Positions 24,163 through 33,643 of a stretch of 50,494 nucleotides of DNA are shown here, in pieces. Source of the DNA: Sulfurimonas sp. (GTDB lineage Bacteria > Campylobacterota > Campylobacteria > Campylobacterales > Sulfurimonadaceae); assembly GCA_021732045.1 (NCBI GenBank), contig JAKFWK010000004.1:95064-145557 (forward strand), in the 5' to 3' direction. The notes under the pieces were generated by a model. The model saw nothing but the letters and a program-made list of their open reading frames with translations, was not told the origin of the DNA and did not search any database. Both the position numbers and the translations under genes were made by a program. Position 1 is the stretch's first letter. Each line of letters begins with the position of its first letter.

Positions 24163-26001
24163 CTATCCCTCTAGTTCTACAAATCTTTTTTCATAATCCT
24201 CCATAATCTTATCAATTTGACTTTGGACTTCTACGAGTTCTTCAAAGCTCTCTTCGACGCTACTCTCTTGTTCTGAGATAAGCTTCGACAACTCCACAAG
24301 TTTTTTTGTATCATTGATATTTGTGGCATCAAGAAGCAATTTGTGATTTAACTCTATCTGCTTCTCTGTGTCTATAATATGTTTTTCGATTTTTTCAGCT
24401 TTTTTCCTTAGAGGAGAGAGTATCTCGTTTCTTTTACGAGTTAGTTCTGCTTTTACTTTCTTGCTCTCTTTTTGGTTATTTTGCGGTGCTGTTTTCTCAA
24501 CTTTAGCACTCTCTTCCTGTTCTTCCCAGCCAATTTTTTCCAGGAATAGATCATATCCGCCATCGAAATATTGGGCTGTATCTTTTGCAAAAACAATCAA
24601 TCTATCACACACACTTCTAAGCAATTCTTCTGAGTGCGTGACGATTATCACAGAGCCTTCAAAGCGTTTTATTGCCATTGTTAGTGCCTCGATAGAGTCC
24701 ATATCTAGGTGGTTTGTAGGCTCATCAAGAAGCAAAAGATTAACCTCTCTTGCTAAAATCTGCCCAAGCATTACACGGCTTTTTTCACCGCCAGATAAAA
24801 GGGAGACTTTTTTCTCGGCGCTGTCTCCGCTAAACATCATGGCTCCACTTATGCTTCTGATAACTTGAGTAGAGAGTTTTGTGTTTGCAGAGTGAATCTC
24901 ATCCATAACACTGTTCCCTGCATGAAGACGAGCTATGTTTGTCTGCCCAAAGTGTGCACTTACAACGCTTGGATGAGAGTGAATTGTTCCATGAAGCTGT
25001 TTTAACTCACCCGCAATTACATTTAGCAGAGTTGATTTACCTTTTCCGTTTTTACCGATAATCCCTAAACACTCCCCTTTTTTAAGCACAAATGAGATGT
25101 TTTTAAATAGGATTTGCTCTGGTGTATAGCCAAAACTTAAGCCATGAACATCAAGAAGAACCTTTGCTGGAGTCTCTTTAAAGTTAAAATCAAATTTTAG
25201 AGATGAGTCAAATCCTAAATCATCCATAAGTTCCATCTTCTCTAGTTGCTTGACTTTTGACTGTGCGAGGGCGGCGGTTGAGGCACGAGCTTTGTTTCTG
25301 GCTATAAAATCTTCAAGTTCTTTTACTTTTCTGTCTTGTGAAATTTTTTGTTTCTCATAAAGCTCATCATTTGCTCTTAGCTGATCATAAAATTTGTGGG
25401 TATTGCCTTGAATAAAACTAAGTCCCTTTCGTACGATTCCCATCGTGTGAGTCATTGTTGCATCCATAAAATCTCTATCATGAGTTATGAGGATAACTTC
25501 TCCCTCGAATGAGCATAAAAACTGCTTTAGCCAACGAAGAGAGAGAATGTCAAGGTAGTTTGTCGGCTCATCCAGCAGAAGCAGATTTGGCTCTGTTACT
25601 AGAAGTTTTGCCAGATTTATCCGTATTTGGTATCCGCCTGAAAACGAGAGAGGATTTTTCCCCAAATCTTCCGCACTAAATCCCAAACCAAAAAGAATCT
25701 TCTCAACTCGATATAAATCATACTTCATATCGCCCTCTAAAGCCAAAGAAGCCTCTTCTCTTAGAGTGTGTTCGCTAAAACTTAGATGCTGTTTTAGCGT
25801 GCCGATTCTATACCCTTTTGGTATAATAATTTCGCCGCTATCAGCAGACTCTTCGCCCAGAATAAGCTTAAAAAGCGTAGATTTTCCACTTCCGTTTCTA
25901 CCAACCAAACCGACTCTGTTACCGCTGTTTAGTTTGAAATTCAGGTTGCTAAAAAGTTCCTGTTTCCCATAGTTTTTGGAGATATTTATTAGTTGTATCA
26001 T
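24163..26001 (-). CDS. ABC-F family ATPase
   Basis: 612 residues with two ATP-binding cassettes and no membrane segments. Cassette 1 has Walker A VGRNGSGKST (about 33-42), LSFSGGYQIR and LLLLDEPTNYLD. Cassette 2 has GKNGKGKST (about 318-326), LLSGGEKSR and LLLLDEPTNHLDMDS. A charged linker rich in Lys/Ala joins them, and a coiled-coil tail occupies about 510-605, as in Uup/YheS-type members. ABC-F proteins act on ribosomes (translation rescue, antibiotic protection) or, for Uup, affect DNA and ribosome assembly. The subgroup cannot be fixed by eye. AAGAG lies before the ATG. Confidence 0.92.
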   Translation of the reverse strand: MIQLINISKNYGKQELFSNLNFKLNSGNRVGLVGRNGSGKSTLFKLILGEESADSGEIIIPKGYRIGTLKQHLSFSEHTLREEASLALEGDMKYDLYRVEKILFGLGFSAEDLGKNPLSFSGGYQIRINLAKLLVTEPNLLLLDEPTNYLDILSLRWLKQFLCSFEGEVILITHDRDFMDATMTHTMGIVRKGLSFIQGNTHKFYDQLRANDELYEKQKISQDRKVKELEDFIARNKARASTAALAQSKVKQLEKMELMDDLGFDSSLKFDFNFKETPAKVLLDVHGLSFGYTPEQILFKNISFVLKKGECLGIIGKNGKGKSTLLNVIAGELKQLHGTIHSHPSVVSAHFGQTNIARLHAGNSVMDEIHSANTKLSTQVIRSISGAMMFSGDSAEKKVSLLSGGEKSRVMLGQILAREVNLLLLDEPTNHLDMDSIEALTMAIKRFEGSVIIVTHSEELLRSVCDRLIVFAKDTAQYFDGGYDLFLEKIGWEEQEESAKVEKTAPQNNQKESKKVKAELTRKRNEILSPLRKKAEKIEKHIIDTEKQIELNHKLLLDATNINDTKKLVELSKLISEQESSVEESFEELVEVQSQIDKIMEDYEKRFVELEG

Positions 26002-26155
26002 GAGGCTCTTTTGATTTTTTTAAAATTATAGCAATAAGCTGATAATCCTAGGTATTAAATAAATTGTTTTATTGAGATGGTACTTTAGATTTTTACAATT
26101 ACATATAAATCAATCTATGTTATACTTAACTCAGATTAAAAAGTGAGATCACACA

Positions 26156-26458
26156 ATGCCACAAAAGAGCGAGATTTTATCAACACTCAAAGAGCTAAAA
26201 CCGATTTACGAGAAAGAGGGATTGATACTTTTGGGATTGTTTGGAAGTTATGCAAAAGATACACAAACTAAATTTAGTGATATTGATATTGCCTACAAAT
26301 TAGATTATGATAAATTCTCTTTAAAATACAGAGACGGTTTCTCAAAACTTCTTAGAATAGATGGCATAAAGAACGAACTACAAGCACTTTTTAAAACTCC
26401 TATAGATTTAGTTCCAGATACAAATAAATCAATCTTAAATGGCTTAATCAATGTCTAA
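26156..26458 (+). CDS. mntA: MntA-type nucleotidyltransferase antitoxin
   Basis: A 100-residue minimal nucleotidyltransferase with a perfect GSX10DXD motif (Gly30-Ser31 to Asp42-x-Asp44). In MntA-HepT systems this enzyme transfers AMP to a tyrosine of the HEPN toxin and so silences it. The stop overlaps the start of the HEPN gene by 8 bp. A TATACT lies upstream at about 26120. The pair stands alone between the ABC-F gene and a gene-free stretch, as mobile toxin-antitoxin units often do. Confidence 0.88.
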   Translation: MPQKSEILSTLKELKPIYEKEGLILLGLFGSYAKDTQTKFSDIDIAYKLDYDKFSLKYRDGFSKLLRIDGIKNELQALFKTPIDLVPDTNKSILNGLINV

Positions 26459-26801
26459 AGGTATAGATAGACTTAACAAAATTTATGAGTGTATCAAAAA
26501 TATAGAATTTATTTTGCATGAGAGTGAATTAAAAGTTACCCATTCCATTGAAGATAAAATAATAAAACCCGCCATTAGAATGAATATTGTAAGAATAGCT
26601 GAGCAGTTTAGCAAACTCAAAGATGATAATGAGTTCAAAATCCTTGAAGCATTCACAAGTGAAGAGTTAAAGGGTATTAGTGCGGTAAGAAACTATATTG
26701 CACATGATTATGACAGTACCGACGACAATATCATAGAGGATGTTATTCGCTACAATTTACCAATTTTTAAAGAGACAATTGAAAAGCTTTTAGAATCTTA
26801 G
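26451..26801 (+). CDS. hepT: HepT-type HEPN ribonuclease toxin
   Basis: A 116-residue all-helical HEPN protein. Near the C-terminus, RNYIAHDY supplies the RX4HXY motif: Arg80 and His85 for RNase activity and Tyr87 as the residue AMPylated by the partner nucleotidyltransferase in characterised MntA-HepT pairs. All three are intact, so an active toxin is expected. Its start lies inside the antitoxin gene and no separate ribosome-binding site is obvious, which favours translation coupled to the antitoxin. Confidence 0.88.
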   Translation: MSKGIDRLNKIYECIKNIEFILHESELKVTHSIEDKIIKPAIRMNIVRIAEQFSKLKDDNEFKILEAFTSEELKGISAVRNYIAHDYDSTDDNIIEDVIRYNLPIFKETIEKLLES

Positions 26802-26833
26802 TAACTTTGATTTTTAGGGGTGTAATTTTTTAT

Positions 26834-26982
26834 AAAAGTGGGGATTTATTCATTGAGGGTGTATTTGCGCATAACATCTCTTTGTCATCGGAATGGTTAA
26901 AACAACATAGTGAAATAGCCCCTTGAGGGTAAACCAGCCAAATCTACTCGTAGTCTGCTTGGTATTTTTAGTCCCCACTTTT
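26834..26982. repeat. 149-bp element bounded by 11-bp inverted repeats
   Basis: AAAAGTGGGGA at 26834-26844 is the exact reverse complement of TCCCCACTTTT at 26972-26982, which is followed by more T. The interior has smaller complementary pairs (CCCCTTGAGGG; ACCAGC...GCTTGGT). A related AAAAGTGGAGATT lies at about 27013. The whole sits in the 257-bp gap between hepT and arsM. It may be a structured RNA with a closing stem and T-run, a MITE-like remnant or a shared terminator. A 47-codon minus-strand frame starting at 26993 runs through it but has no ribosome-binding site. Confidence 0.6.
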
Positions 26983-27058
26983 TGATGATTCATGGATAGA
27001 AAAGTATATCGTAAAAGTGGAGATTCGCTTACAGGGGCGTAGGCCTATGTTTTGTTAT

Positions 27059-27823
27059 CTATTTAACTGCCTCAATATTTGCCGAAACTATGTAGTTTTC
27101 AATGTTCTCAGACCAATCTTTTAAAAACTTTTTACTTTCGGTTTTAGGTGTGATATTAATATCTTTAAAACCAGAGTTCTTGAGAAGTAACTCTAAATCA
27201 TCTATAAAACTAGCACCGGCGATGCAAGCTCCAAAGCTGTCTAGTGTAATCATGTGGGAGGGAATTTGTTTTGTTAATACAATATCAGAAATTGCCAATC
27301 TACCACCAACTTTTAAAACTCTAAAAGCTTCGTTAAAAACCCTTTGTTTGTCCAAAGATAGATTGATAACGCAGTTTGATATAATGACATCTATACTGTT
27401 ATCTCTAACAGGTAAGTTCTCAATTTCACCTAATCTAAAATCAACATTAACATAGCCATTTTTCTCTTTGTTGCTTCGGGCTTTTGCTATCATCTCTCTT
27501 GTCATATCTACACCAATGACTTGCCCTTTTTCTCCAACTTCTTGTGAAGCCAAAAAACAATCAAGCCCAGCACCACTTCCTAAGTCTAAAACCATTTCAC
27601 CTTTTTTAAGCGAAGCTATAGTTGTAGGATTTCCACATCCCAAACCTTTATCTGCCCCCTTGGGTATGGAGTTAAGTTGTTTTTTTGAGTACCCTAAGTT
27701 TAAAGAGATTTCATCACTATTACAACAGCCACTAATATTACAACCGTAACTATTGTCATTTGATCCTATAGTTGCATAGTTATTAGCTATGGCATCTCTT
27801 TTTTGTTCTTGTGTGAAATTCAT
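27059..27823 (-). CDS. arsM: Arsenite methyltransferase ArsM
   Basis: 254 residues. The AdoMet motif VLDLGSGAGLDCFLA (about 78-92) is followed by GVDMT and the RVLKVGGRLAISDIV strand. Three cysteines in the ArsM positions are present: Cys63 in GLGCGNP, Cys151 in ISNCVINLS and Cys200 in GACIAGA; the N-terminus has an additional GCNISGCC. The enzyme methylates As(III) step by step using AdoMet; other metalloids are possible substrates. AAAGGA precedes the ATG. It lies 85 bp after a SigZ-like sigma factor gene in the same direction, so it is a likely operon member. Confidence 0.92.
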   Translation of the reverse strand: MNFTQEQKRDAIANNYATIGSNDNSYGCNISGCCNSDEISLNLGYSKKQLNSIPKGADKGLGCGNPTTIASLKKGEMVLDLGSGAGLDCFLASQEVGEKGQVIGVDMTREMIAKARSNKEKNGYVNVDFRLGEIENLPVRDNSIDVIISNCVINLSLDKQRVFNEAFRVLKVGGRLAISDIVLTKQIPSHMITLDSFGACIAGASFIDDLELLLKNSGFKDINITPKTESKKFLKDWSENIENYIVSANIEAVK

Positions 27824-27908
27824 AATTTTCCTTTAAAAGTATTTCGAGAATCACTTCTCTATGTATATAGACGAAAATTTTCTAAAAAGGTTTCATCTTT
27901 GTTCATGT

Positions 27909-28454
27909 TTAGCAAAAATTGCAGTTTTCATCTTTAACATCATAGTTTATGATATTTCCAAATTTATTATACTCGTAATGGCAACATTGAAGTAGTTTAT
28001 CTTTTATCTGTTTCTTGCCTCGAAAAATTATATTTTTTATATTGTTGGTGCTAATATCTAGTTTTTCGGCTATTTCCTTTTGTTTTAACTCTTTTATTTC
28101 AGATAAATGCAACACTTTGGCGTATTTTGGTGCAAGTGAATTTATTATTGGTGCTATACAGTGTGAGAGTTCGCTTATTGCTGATGATTGCTCTTTTTGT
28201 TCAAAAATATACTCCTCATCAAATTCTATATTATCTTGCTTATTGTTGTTTTTTCTGTAGAAATCAATAATGGTATTTTTAGTAATTGTAAACATCCATG
28301 ATGTTAATTTTTCATCTGATTTAAGTTTATCTATATTGGTATATATCTTTATAAATACCTCAGAGAGTATATCTTTTGCATCTTCTTTATTGTGAACTTT
28401 TGAATTAATAAAAGAAAGTAGCCTTGTACTATATTGTTTATATATTTGATCCAT
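27909..28454 (-). CDS. SigZ-like ECF sigma factor
   Basis: 181 residues from the ATG at 28454; an in-frame TTG at 28505 would add 17. The shorter start is preferred because MDQIYKQYSTRLLSFI matches the usual N-terminus of SigZ-type ECF factors. Region 2 contains EDAKDILSEVFIKIY and LTSWMFTITKN; region 4 contains LSEIKELKQKEIAEKLDIS. The tail is cysteine-rich (QCCHYEYNKFGNIINYD, ending ENCNFC), a feature of SigZ-like proteins that could bind metal. No anti-sigma factor is adjacent. It probably directs transcription of itself and arsM. Confidence 0.85.
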   Translation of the reverse strand: MDQIYKQYSTRLLSFINSKVHNKEDAKDILSEVFIKIYTNIDKLKSDEKLTSWMFTITKNTIIDFYRKNNNKQDNIEFDEEYIFEQKEQSSAISELSHCIAPIINSLAPKYAKVLHLSEIKELKQKEIAEKLDISTNNIKNIIFRGKKQIKDKLLQCCHYEYNKFGNIINYDVKDENCNFC

Positions 28455-28615
28455 TATATTTAAATCCCCACTTTTTGCCACCTTTGAGATTGATGATTTT
28501 AGCAATTTTATAAACTTATCTATTCAAAATACCATTTATTTTTGCTAGCTATTTTTTCATCTTCTTGTTCTCTTTTAATTTTTCTCATAGAAATAGGCGA
28601 TGGACTACAAAATAG

Positions 28616-30721
28616 TTAAACACCACCCACCAAACTAAGTCCGACTTTTCCTTTTTCAAGCTCTATGGAGACAACTTCTATTTGTGGAAGATATTGATTT
28701 AAAGAGAGAACTTCAAGCGGATGCTTGATTCTTTTTTGACTCATTTTTGAGATATGTATAAAGCCGTCATTTTTTAGTCCGATGTCAACAAATGCTCCAA
28801 AGTCGGCGATATTTCTAACTACTCCAGAGACAAAACTCCCCTCTTTTAGCATTTTAATGTCAGTTATATCATTCTTAAACGGAATTGGCGGCAAATCTTC
28901 TCTGGGGTCAAATCCTGGTTTTAGAAGCTCTTTGATGATATCTTTTAAGGTCTCTTCGCCGACTTCAAGCTCTAGGGCTTTGCTTTTTATATCGATTTTT
29001 TCCAGCTCCAAGCCATCTAATTTTTTGGCAACTCCGTAGCTCTCAGGATGGATGCCGCTGTTGTCAAAACTGTTTTTGCCGTTTTTTATGCGAATAAAAC
29101 CTGCCGCCTGCTCATACGCCTTTTTGCCTAAACCTTTTACTTTTAAAAGCTCATCTTTGGCTCTGAAATTTCCATTCTCATCCCTAAAAGCTATAATATT
29201 TTTAGCTATTTTTTCACCAATGCCAGCGACAAAAGCAAGCAGAGATGTGGATGCAGAGTTTATATCAACACCGATACGGTTTACAAGGTCGCCCGTTACA
29301 TCGCCTAGTTTTTTCTCTAAAAGTTTTTGATCCACATCATGTTGATACTGTCCGATGCCTAAAGATTTTGGATCTATTTTTACAAGTGTTGCCATGGGGT
29401 CGCGAAGTCTTTGGGCTATTGAGATGGCGCCTCTTATGGTTACATCGAGGTTTGGATACTCATCTTGTGCTAGTTTTGAGGCGGAGTAAACAGATGCTCC
29501 AGCTTCTGAAACAACAGTATAGGCAAGATTTATATTCTCCTCTTTGTTGAGACGGGCAAAGAACTCTTGAGTCTCTCTTGAAGCGGTTCCATTGCCGATG
29601 GCAACGGCTGTAATATTATAGTTTTTTACTAACGATAACACTTTTGTTTTAGAGGTGTTATAGTCATTTTTTGGTGCAGTTGGGTAGATGACATCGTGTT
29701 TTAGGTAGTTTCCGTTCTCGTCAATAACAGCCAGCTTACATCCGCTAACAAACGCAGGGTCGACTCCCAACATAACTCTGTTAGCAACCGGAGGAGTCAT
29801 GAGGAGTTGATTTAGATTCTTGCCAAAAACATTTATAGCTCCCATATCTGCTTTGATTTTCAGCTCTGCGTGCACCTCTCTCTCGATTGATGGCAGCAAA
29901 AGTCTCTTTAGCCCATCCTTATAAGCCTCAAACAACAACTCTTTAGAGCTTGAAGCATTTCGCGGGATTTTATACTCTCTTATGTTTTTTTCTATCGACT
30001 CCACATCAATTGTTATTTTTACAGATAGTTGCTTCTCTTTGACTCCGCGCATAACTCCAAGATAGCGATGAGATGGAATGTAAGCAACTTTTTCGCTCTT
30101 GTCTGCAAAGTTTGCAAAAACTCCTTTTTCATCAAACTCCTTCCCTTTTTTAATCTCCAAAGAGCCGAAGCGCATCATTGCGCCATAAATGAATTCTCTC
30201 TCACGGGGCATATCTGCATATCTCTCAGCCAAAATATCTTGAGCGCCCTTCACTGCCTCCTCAACGGATTTTATTTCGCCTTTTATAAAGTTTTTCGCAA
30301 GAATATAAAACTCCGCAAGAGAGAGTTTTGCATTGCCAAGTGCGTCCGCAAGAGGCGTTAAACCGCTATCAATAGCGCTTTGGGCTCTTGAGTTTTTTTT
30401 CTCTTTGTATGGCCTATAAATATCTTCTAAAACCCTAAGCGTATCGGCTTCTTCTATACTTTTTTTGATAGCCTCGCTCAGGGTAGCTCTTTGCTCAATC
30501 AGCCTTGATATCTCCTCTTTTCTTTCAAGAAGCTTTTTTGAACTCTCATAAATAAGCTCAAAATCTCGCAGCACCTCATCACTAGCACCGCCGCTCATCT
30601 CTTTGCGATAGCGAGCAATAAAAGGGATGGTTGCGCCTTCCCCTAAAAGTTTTAAGATGTTGGCTATATGCTCCTGTTTTAGTGCTGTTTTTTCTGTTAA
30701 TAGTTTGATTAATTTTTGCAT
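28616..30721 (-). CDS. tex: Tex-family RNA-binding transcription accessory protein
   Basis: 701 residues, slightly shorter than the usual 750-780. The order is an N-terminal helical region ([20 protein letters not shown] at about 30-50), a YqgF/RuvX-like domain starting at about 314 ([17 protein letters not shown]), helix-hairpin-helix motifs at about 500-545, and a C-terminal S1 RNA-binding domain ([20 protein letters not shown] at about 630-650). Tex proteins bind nucleic acid and influence transcription and virulence genes in several pathogens. GGGAG precedes the ATG. Its start overlaps the end of the epimerase gene by 13 bp. Confidence 0.95.
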   Translation of the reverse strand: MQKLIKLLTEKTALKQEHIANILKLLGEGATIPFIARYRKEMSGGASDEVLRDFELIYESSKKLLERKEEISRLIEQRATLSEAIKKSIEEADTLRVLEDIYRPYKEKKNSRAQSAIDSGLTPLADALGNAKLSLAEFYILAKNFIKGEIKSVEEAVKGAQDILAERYADMPREREFIYGAMMRFGSLEIKKGKEFDEKGVFANFADKSEKVAYIPSHRYLGVMRGVKEKQLSVKITIDVESIEKNIREYKIPRNASSSKELLFEAYKDGLKRLLLPSIEREVHAELKIKADMGAINVFGKNLNQLLMTPPVANRVMLGVDPAFVSGCKLAVIDENGNYLKHDVIYPTAPKNDYNTSKTKVLSLVKNYNITAVAIGNGTASRETQEFFARLNKEENINLAYTVVSEAGASVYSASKLAQDEYPNLDVTIRGAISIAQRLRDPMATLVKIDPKSLGIGQYQHDVDQKLLEKKLGDVTGDLVNRIGVDINSASTSLLAFVAGIGEKIAKNIIAFRDENGNFRAKDELLKVKGLGKKAYEQAAGFIRIKNGKNSFDNSGIHPESYGVAKKLDGLELEKIDIKSKALELEVGEETLKDIIKELLKPGFDPREDLPPIPFKNDITDIKMLKEGSFVSGVVRNIADFGAFVDIGLKNDGFIHISKMSQKRIKHPLEVLSLNQYLPQIEVVSIELEKGKVGLSLVGGV

Positions 30722-31797
30722 TTTTCTCCCTGTTGTTCAAAAAACTCTAAATACCAATCCACAAAATTATCTATACCTTCTTGCACGGATGTTTTTGGCT
30801 CATACCCTAAATCTTTTGCAATATCGCTAATGTCCGCATAAGTACTTGGAACATCTCCGGCTTGAATTGGCAACATATTTTTTTGAGCCTTACGGCCTAA
30901 TTTTTTCTCCAATGCTTCTATAAAATCTGTAAGTTTCACAGGGTTGTTGTTGCCTATATTGTAGATTTTATATGGAGCTGGCGAGCTAGATGAGTCTGGG
31001 GACTTGCCATCCCACTCTTTGTTGCCAGACGGAGGGTTGTCGTTCACCCTTATGATTCCATCCACAATATCATCAATGTAGGTAAAGTCTCTCCACATCT
31101 CTCCATAATTAAAAACATCTATCGGAGTCCCCTCCAATATAGCTTTTGTAAAAAGAAAAAGCGCCATATCGGGTCTGCCCCATGGTCCATAAACAGTAAA
31201 AAACCTCAATCCCGTTGTTGGAATATTGTACAAGTGTGAATATGTATGGGCCATAAGTTCATTTGATTTTTTGCTTGCCGCATACAAACTCATTGGGTGA
31301 TCCGCGCAAGAAGCAGTTGAAAATGGTTGCACTTCATTTAGCCCATAAACAGAACTGCTGCTCGCATAAACCAAACTTTTTATATTATTATGCCTGCAAG
31401 CTTCAAGAATATTTACAAATCCAACAATGTTACTATCAATATATGCCCTTGGGTTTGTTAAAGAGTATCTAACACCTGCTTGAGCTGCGAGGTTTATAAC
31501 GCTGTCAAAGTTCTCGTTCTTAAATAGCTTTTCTATGTTTTCATTATCTTCAAGATTCAATTTTATAAATCTATAATTTGGATACTTACTGCTGGTTATA
31601 AATGAGTTATATGCAATATCTGCCCCATCCTCAAGATTTTCTATAATCCCGCTTCGCAGTAACCTGCCATATTTTACACTCTGGTCGTAGTAGTTGTTTA
31701 TATTATCAATACCAACAACTTCATCGCCTCGCTCTAAAAATTTAAGTGCCAAATGACTTCCAATAAATCCAGCTGTTCCCGTTATAGCTATTTTCAA
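30709..31797 (-). CDS. UDP-glucuronate 4-epimerase-like NAD-dependent sugar epimerase
   Basis: 362 residues. Rossmann motif GTAGFIGSH (7-15), the IDNINNYYD segment typical of UDP-glucuronate epimerases, YASSSSVYG, the catalytic SLYAASKKS (Tyr-x3-Lys), and [17 protein letters not shown] are all present. It should convert UDP-glucuronate to UDP-galacturonate for capsule or LPS. An extra loop of about 15 Ser/Pro/Gly-rich residues ([13 protein letters not shown]) is seen at about 265, as in this subfamily. The start is a TTG supported by AGGAGAG six bases upstream. Its coupling to tex looks like a chance neighbourhood. Confidence 0.9.
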   Translation of the reverse strand: MKIAITGTAGFIGSHLALKFLERGDEVVGIDNINNYYDQSVKYGRLLRSGIIENLEDGADIAYNSFITSSKYPNYRFIKLNLEDNENIEKLFKNENFDSVINLAAQAGVRYSLTNPRAYIDSNIVGFVNILEACRHNNIKSLVYASSSSVYGLNEVQPFSTASCADHPMSLYAASKKSNELMAHTYSHLYNIPTTGLRFFTVYGPWGRPDMALFLFTKAILEGTPIDVFNYGEMWRDFTYIDDIVDGIIRVNDNPPSGNKEWDGKSPDSSSSPAPYKIYNIGNNNPVKLTDFIEALEKKLGRKAQKNMLPIQAGDVPSTYADISDIAKDLGYEPKTSVQEGIDNFVDWYLEFFEQQGEKCKN

Positions 31798-31818
31798 ATA
31801 CGCTCTCCTGCTCTATTT

Positions 31819-32622
31819 TTATGGATGAATTTTTATGAAATTCTCATATATTGTAAAAAATATCTCTATGGCTATAAGCCAAATAATAATCCACTCCAGA
31901 TACTCGCTAGTTTTTTGATTTACCAGATTAATTGCCAGCTCTACGGACTCTTTTAGATAGTTTATTTTATATTCGATAATGTCAAATCTAGATTTTAACT
32001 CTAGTTGATTTGATAGCTGATTGTACAAAGATTCAAGCTCCGTATCGTCCCATATAATGTCTGGCTTATCTAGCAAATAGAGCTGACTGAGTATATCAAA
32101 GCGTTCTTTCGCAATACTTGATGAAAATTTCATTAGCCTTTTTCTGTCTTTCATCTTTAGATTTTCTACTATGTCATAAATCAATCTGCTCTCATACATC
32201 TTTTTTTCTAAAGACTCTTCTCGTTTTTCCAATCCCACACTTTGTGATATTGCGAGTGAAATAATAGACGCTACAGATTTATCAAATTTGTTATATCGAA
32301 TAACATTAGAGTCAATTTGTGGTTTTTCACACTGTGTATCTAAAACCATTGGATAATCTTGATTTAGCAGAGCAGTAGAGTAGCTAAGAGCCTCTGGCAC
32401 GCCCAATCTCTCAAGTATGGACCCTATTTCTTGATGAGTAAAATTACAAAATGTTAAAACACCAAAAGATGAAGCAAAAAGAAATCTATTGTTAGATACC
32501 TCTCCAACCAATGAGTTTTCAATCGTAGTTAGTATCAGCCCTGGAAACTCTCTCTCTAGCTCGGCTTTGGTTAGTGTGATAGGTACTTCAACGGATACAA
32601 ACAAAATGTTACTAATACTCAA
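31819..32622 (-). CDS. RMD1/DUF155 (YagE) family protein
   Basis: 267 residues from the TTG at 32622, which has AAAAAGGA six bases upstream; an in-frame TTG at 32646 would add eight. Family features are the FGVLTFCNFT strand near residue 55, helices rich in KDRKRLMKFSSSIAKERFDIL, then DKPDIIWDDTELESLY and a C-terminal hydrophobic anchor (LEWIIIWLIAIEIFFTIYENF). RMD1/RMND1 proteins in eukaryotes are mitochondrial inner-membrane proteins that support translation; the bacterial role is unknown. The C-terminal segment should anchor the protein in the inner membrane. Confidence 0.8.
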   Translation of the reverse strand: MSISNILFVSVEVPITLTKAELEREFPGLILTTIENSLVGEVSNNRFLFASSFGVLTFCNFTHQEIGSILERLGVPEALSYSTALLNQDYPMVLDTQCEKPQIDSNVIRYNKFDKSVASIISLAISQSVGLEKREESLEKKMYESRLIYDIVENLKMKDRKRLMKFSSSIAKERFDILSQLYLLDKPDIIWDDTELESLYNQLSNQLELKSRFDIIEYKINYLKESVELAINLVNQKTSEYLEWIIIWLIAIEIFFTIYENFIKIHP

Positions 32623-32719
32623 GATAGATCCTTTTTGTAAAATCAAAGAGCATGATGGTTTTTTTCATACAAAATAGATTTTATTTTATCTGCTTTTTAT
32701 TAAAACAAAAAAATAGCTG

Positions 32720-33634
32720 TTATTGGATTGTTGATTCCACTATTTTTCTGGCTGTTAAAAACAGATAATCCTTGCCAGTTACCACAACTCTATACTTTTT
32801 TTGCTGTAGATATTTTTTACAAAAATGAATATCTTTTAAGACCAAACTCATCTCACTAAAGGCGTAATTTGGAGCTTTTGCACCATAAACCATCTCACCA
32901 TCTATCCATCTGCAGTTTGGAAAACCTAGTATTATCGCTCCATCTTTTTCTAAGTAATTTTGATACAAAGACATAAACATTTCATTGAAGCTTATGTTTG
33001 AGCTTTGAAGCGTTCCTATGGATATAATTAGATCAAATTTTCCAAGATTAAGTTCGTCAAGGGAGTTTATATCGTGGCATATAAACTTCATATTACTCTT
33101 GGCGAACTCTTTAGAAGCGTACTCGATAGCACTAGATGAGTAGTCAATTCCCACAAACTCCTTTGCGTCAAATTCGCCGATGTCAATCATATTTTCTATG
33201 ACTTTAAACTCATCACCTCTATTTATACCGAGGTTTAAGAGTCGTTTTTTTGACTTTATGTCTATGAATTCCAATGCTTTTTGGTAGTGATATAAAAAAC
33301 TAAACTGAGTTGTCTTGTCGATGGTGAAAAACTCGCTAAGAGCGCCATATTTCTCACTACTTTTATCATCCACTTTATGAAAGGAGCTATTTTGATTTAG
33401 TTTTTGAAATTTTAAAATTACACTCTCTTTGTCTGTTTTTAATGGTGTAAGCATCTTCATAAAAAAGAGTTGTGCTAAATCTACAAATGCCTTATAACCG
33501 ATAGTCTCTATGTCAGAATCTAAAACTTCTACCTGAGTAATCTCGCCATCTTTTAGGGAAAGATTTTTAAAATCCTCAAGTATCTCTGTAGAAGTTTTTC
33601 TAAACGAGTTTAATGGTTTAGTGATCACAATCAA
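32720..33634 (-). CDS. Class I SAM-dependent methyltransferase
   Basis: 304 residues. An N-terminal region of about 130 residues without a recognised domain is followed by an AdoMet fold: RLLNLGINRGDE as motif I (about 135-146), FVGIDYSSSAIEYASK as motif II and FDLIISIGTLQSS (about 208-220) as the central strand. The substrate is not apparent. The start is uncertain: TTG at 33634 or GTG at 33628, neither with a strong Shine-Dalgarno site. It begins nine bases after the CopD-like gene. Confidence 0.75.
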   Translation of the reverse strand: MIVITKPLNSFRKTSTEILEDFKNLSLKDGEITQVEVLDSDIETIGYKAFVDLAQLFFMKMLTPLKTDKESVILKFQKLNQNSSFHKVDDKSSEKYGALSEFFTIDKTTQFSFLYHYQKALEFIDIKSKKRLLNLGINRGDEFKVIENMIDIGEFDAKEFVGIDYSSSAIEYASKEFAKSNMKFICHDINSLDELNLGKFDLIISIGTLQSSNISFNEMFMSLYQNYLEKDGAIILGFPNCRWIDGEMVYGAKAPNYAFSEMSLVLKDIHFCKKYLQQKKYRVVVTGKDYLFLTARKIVESTIQ

Positions 33635-33643
33635 TTTTTATAT

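Noticed and set aside
26834..26982. Integron attC site
   Set aside because: The outer ends do not fit RYYYAAC/GTTRRRY core sites and there is no integrase or cassette array.
26851..26993. 47-codon minus-strand frame (starting MNHQKVGTKN) inside the inverted-repeat element
   Set aside because: No ribosome-binding site, unusual composition, and it lies wholly inside a structured intergenic element; more likely non-coding.
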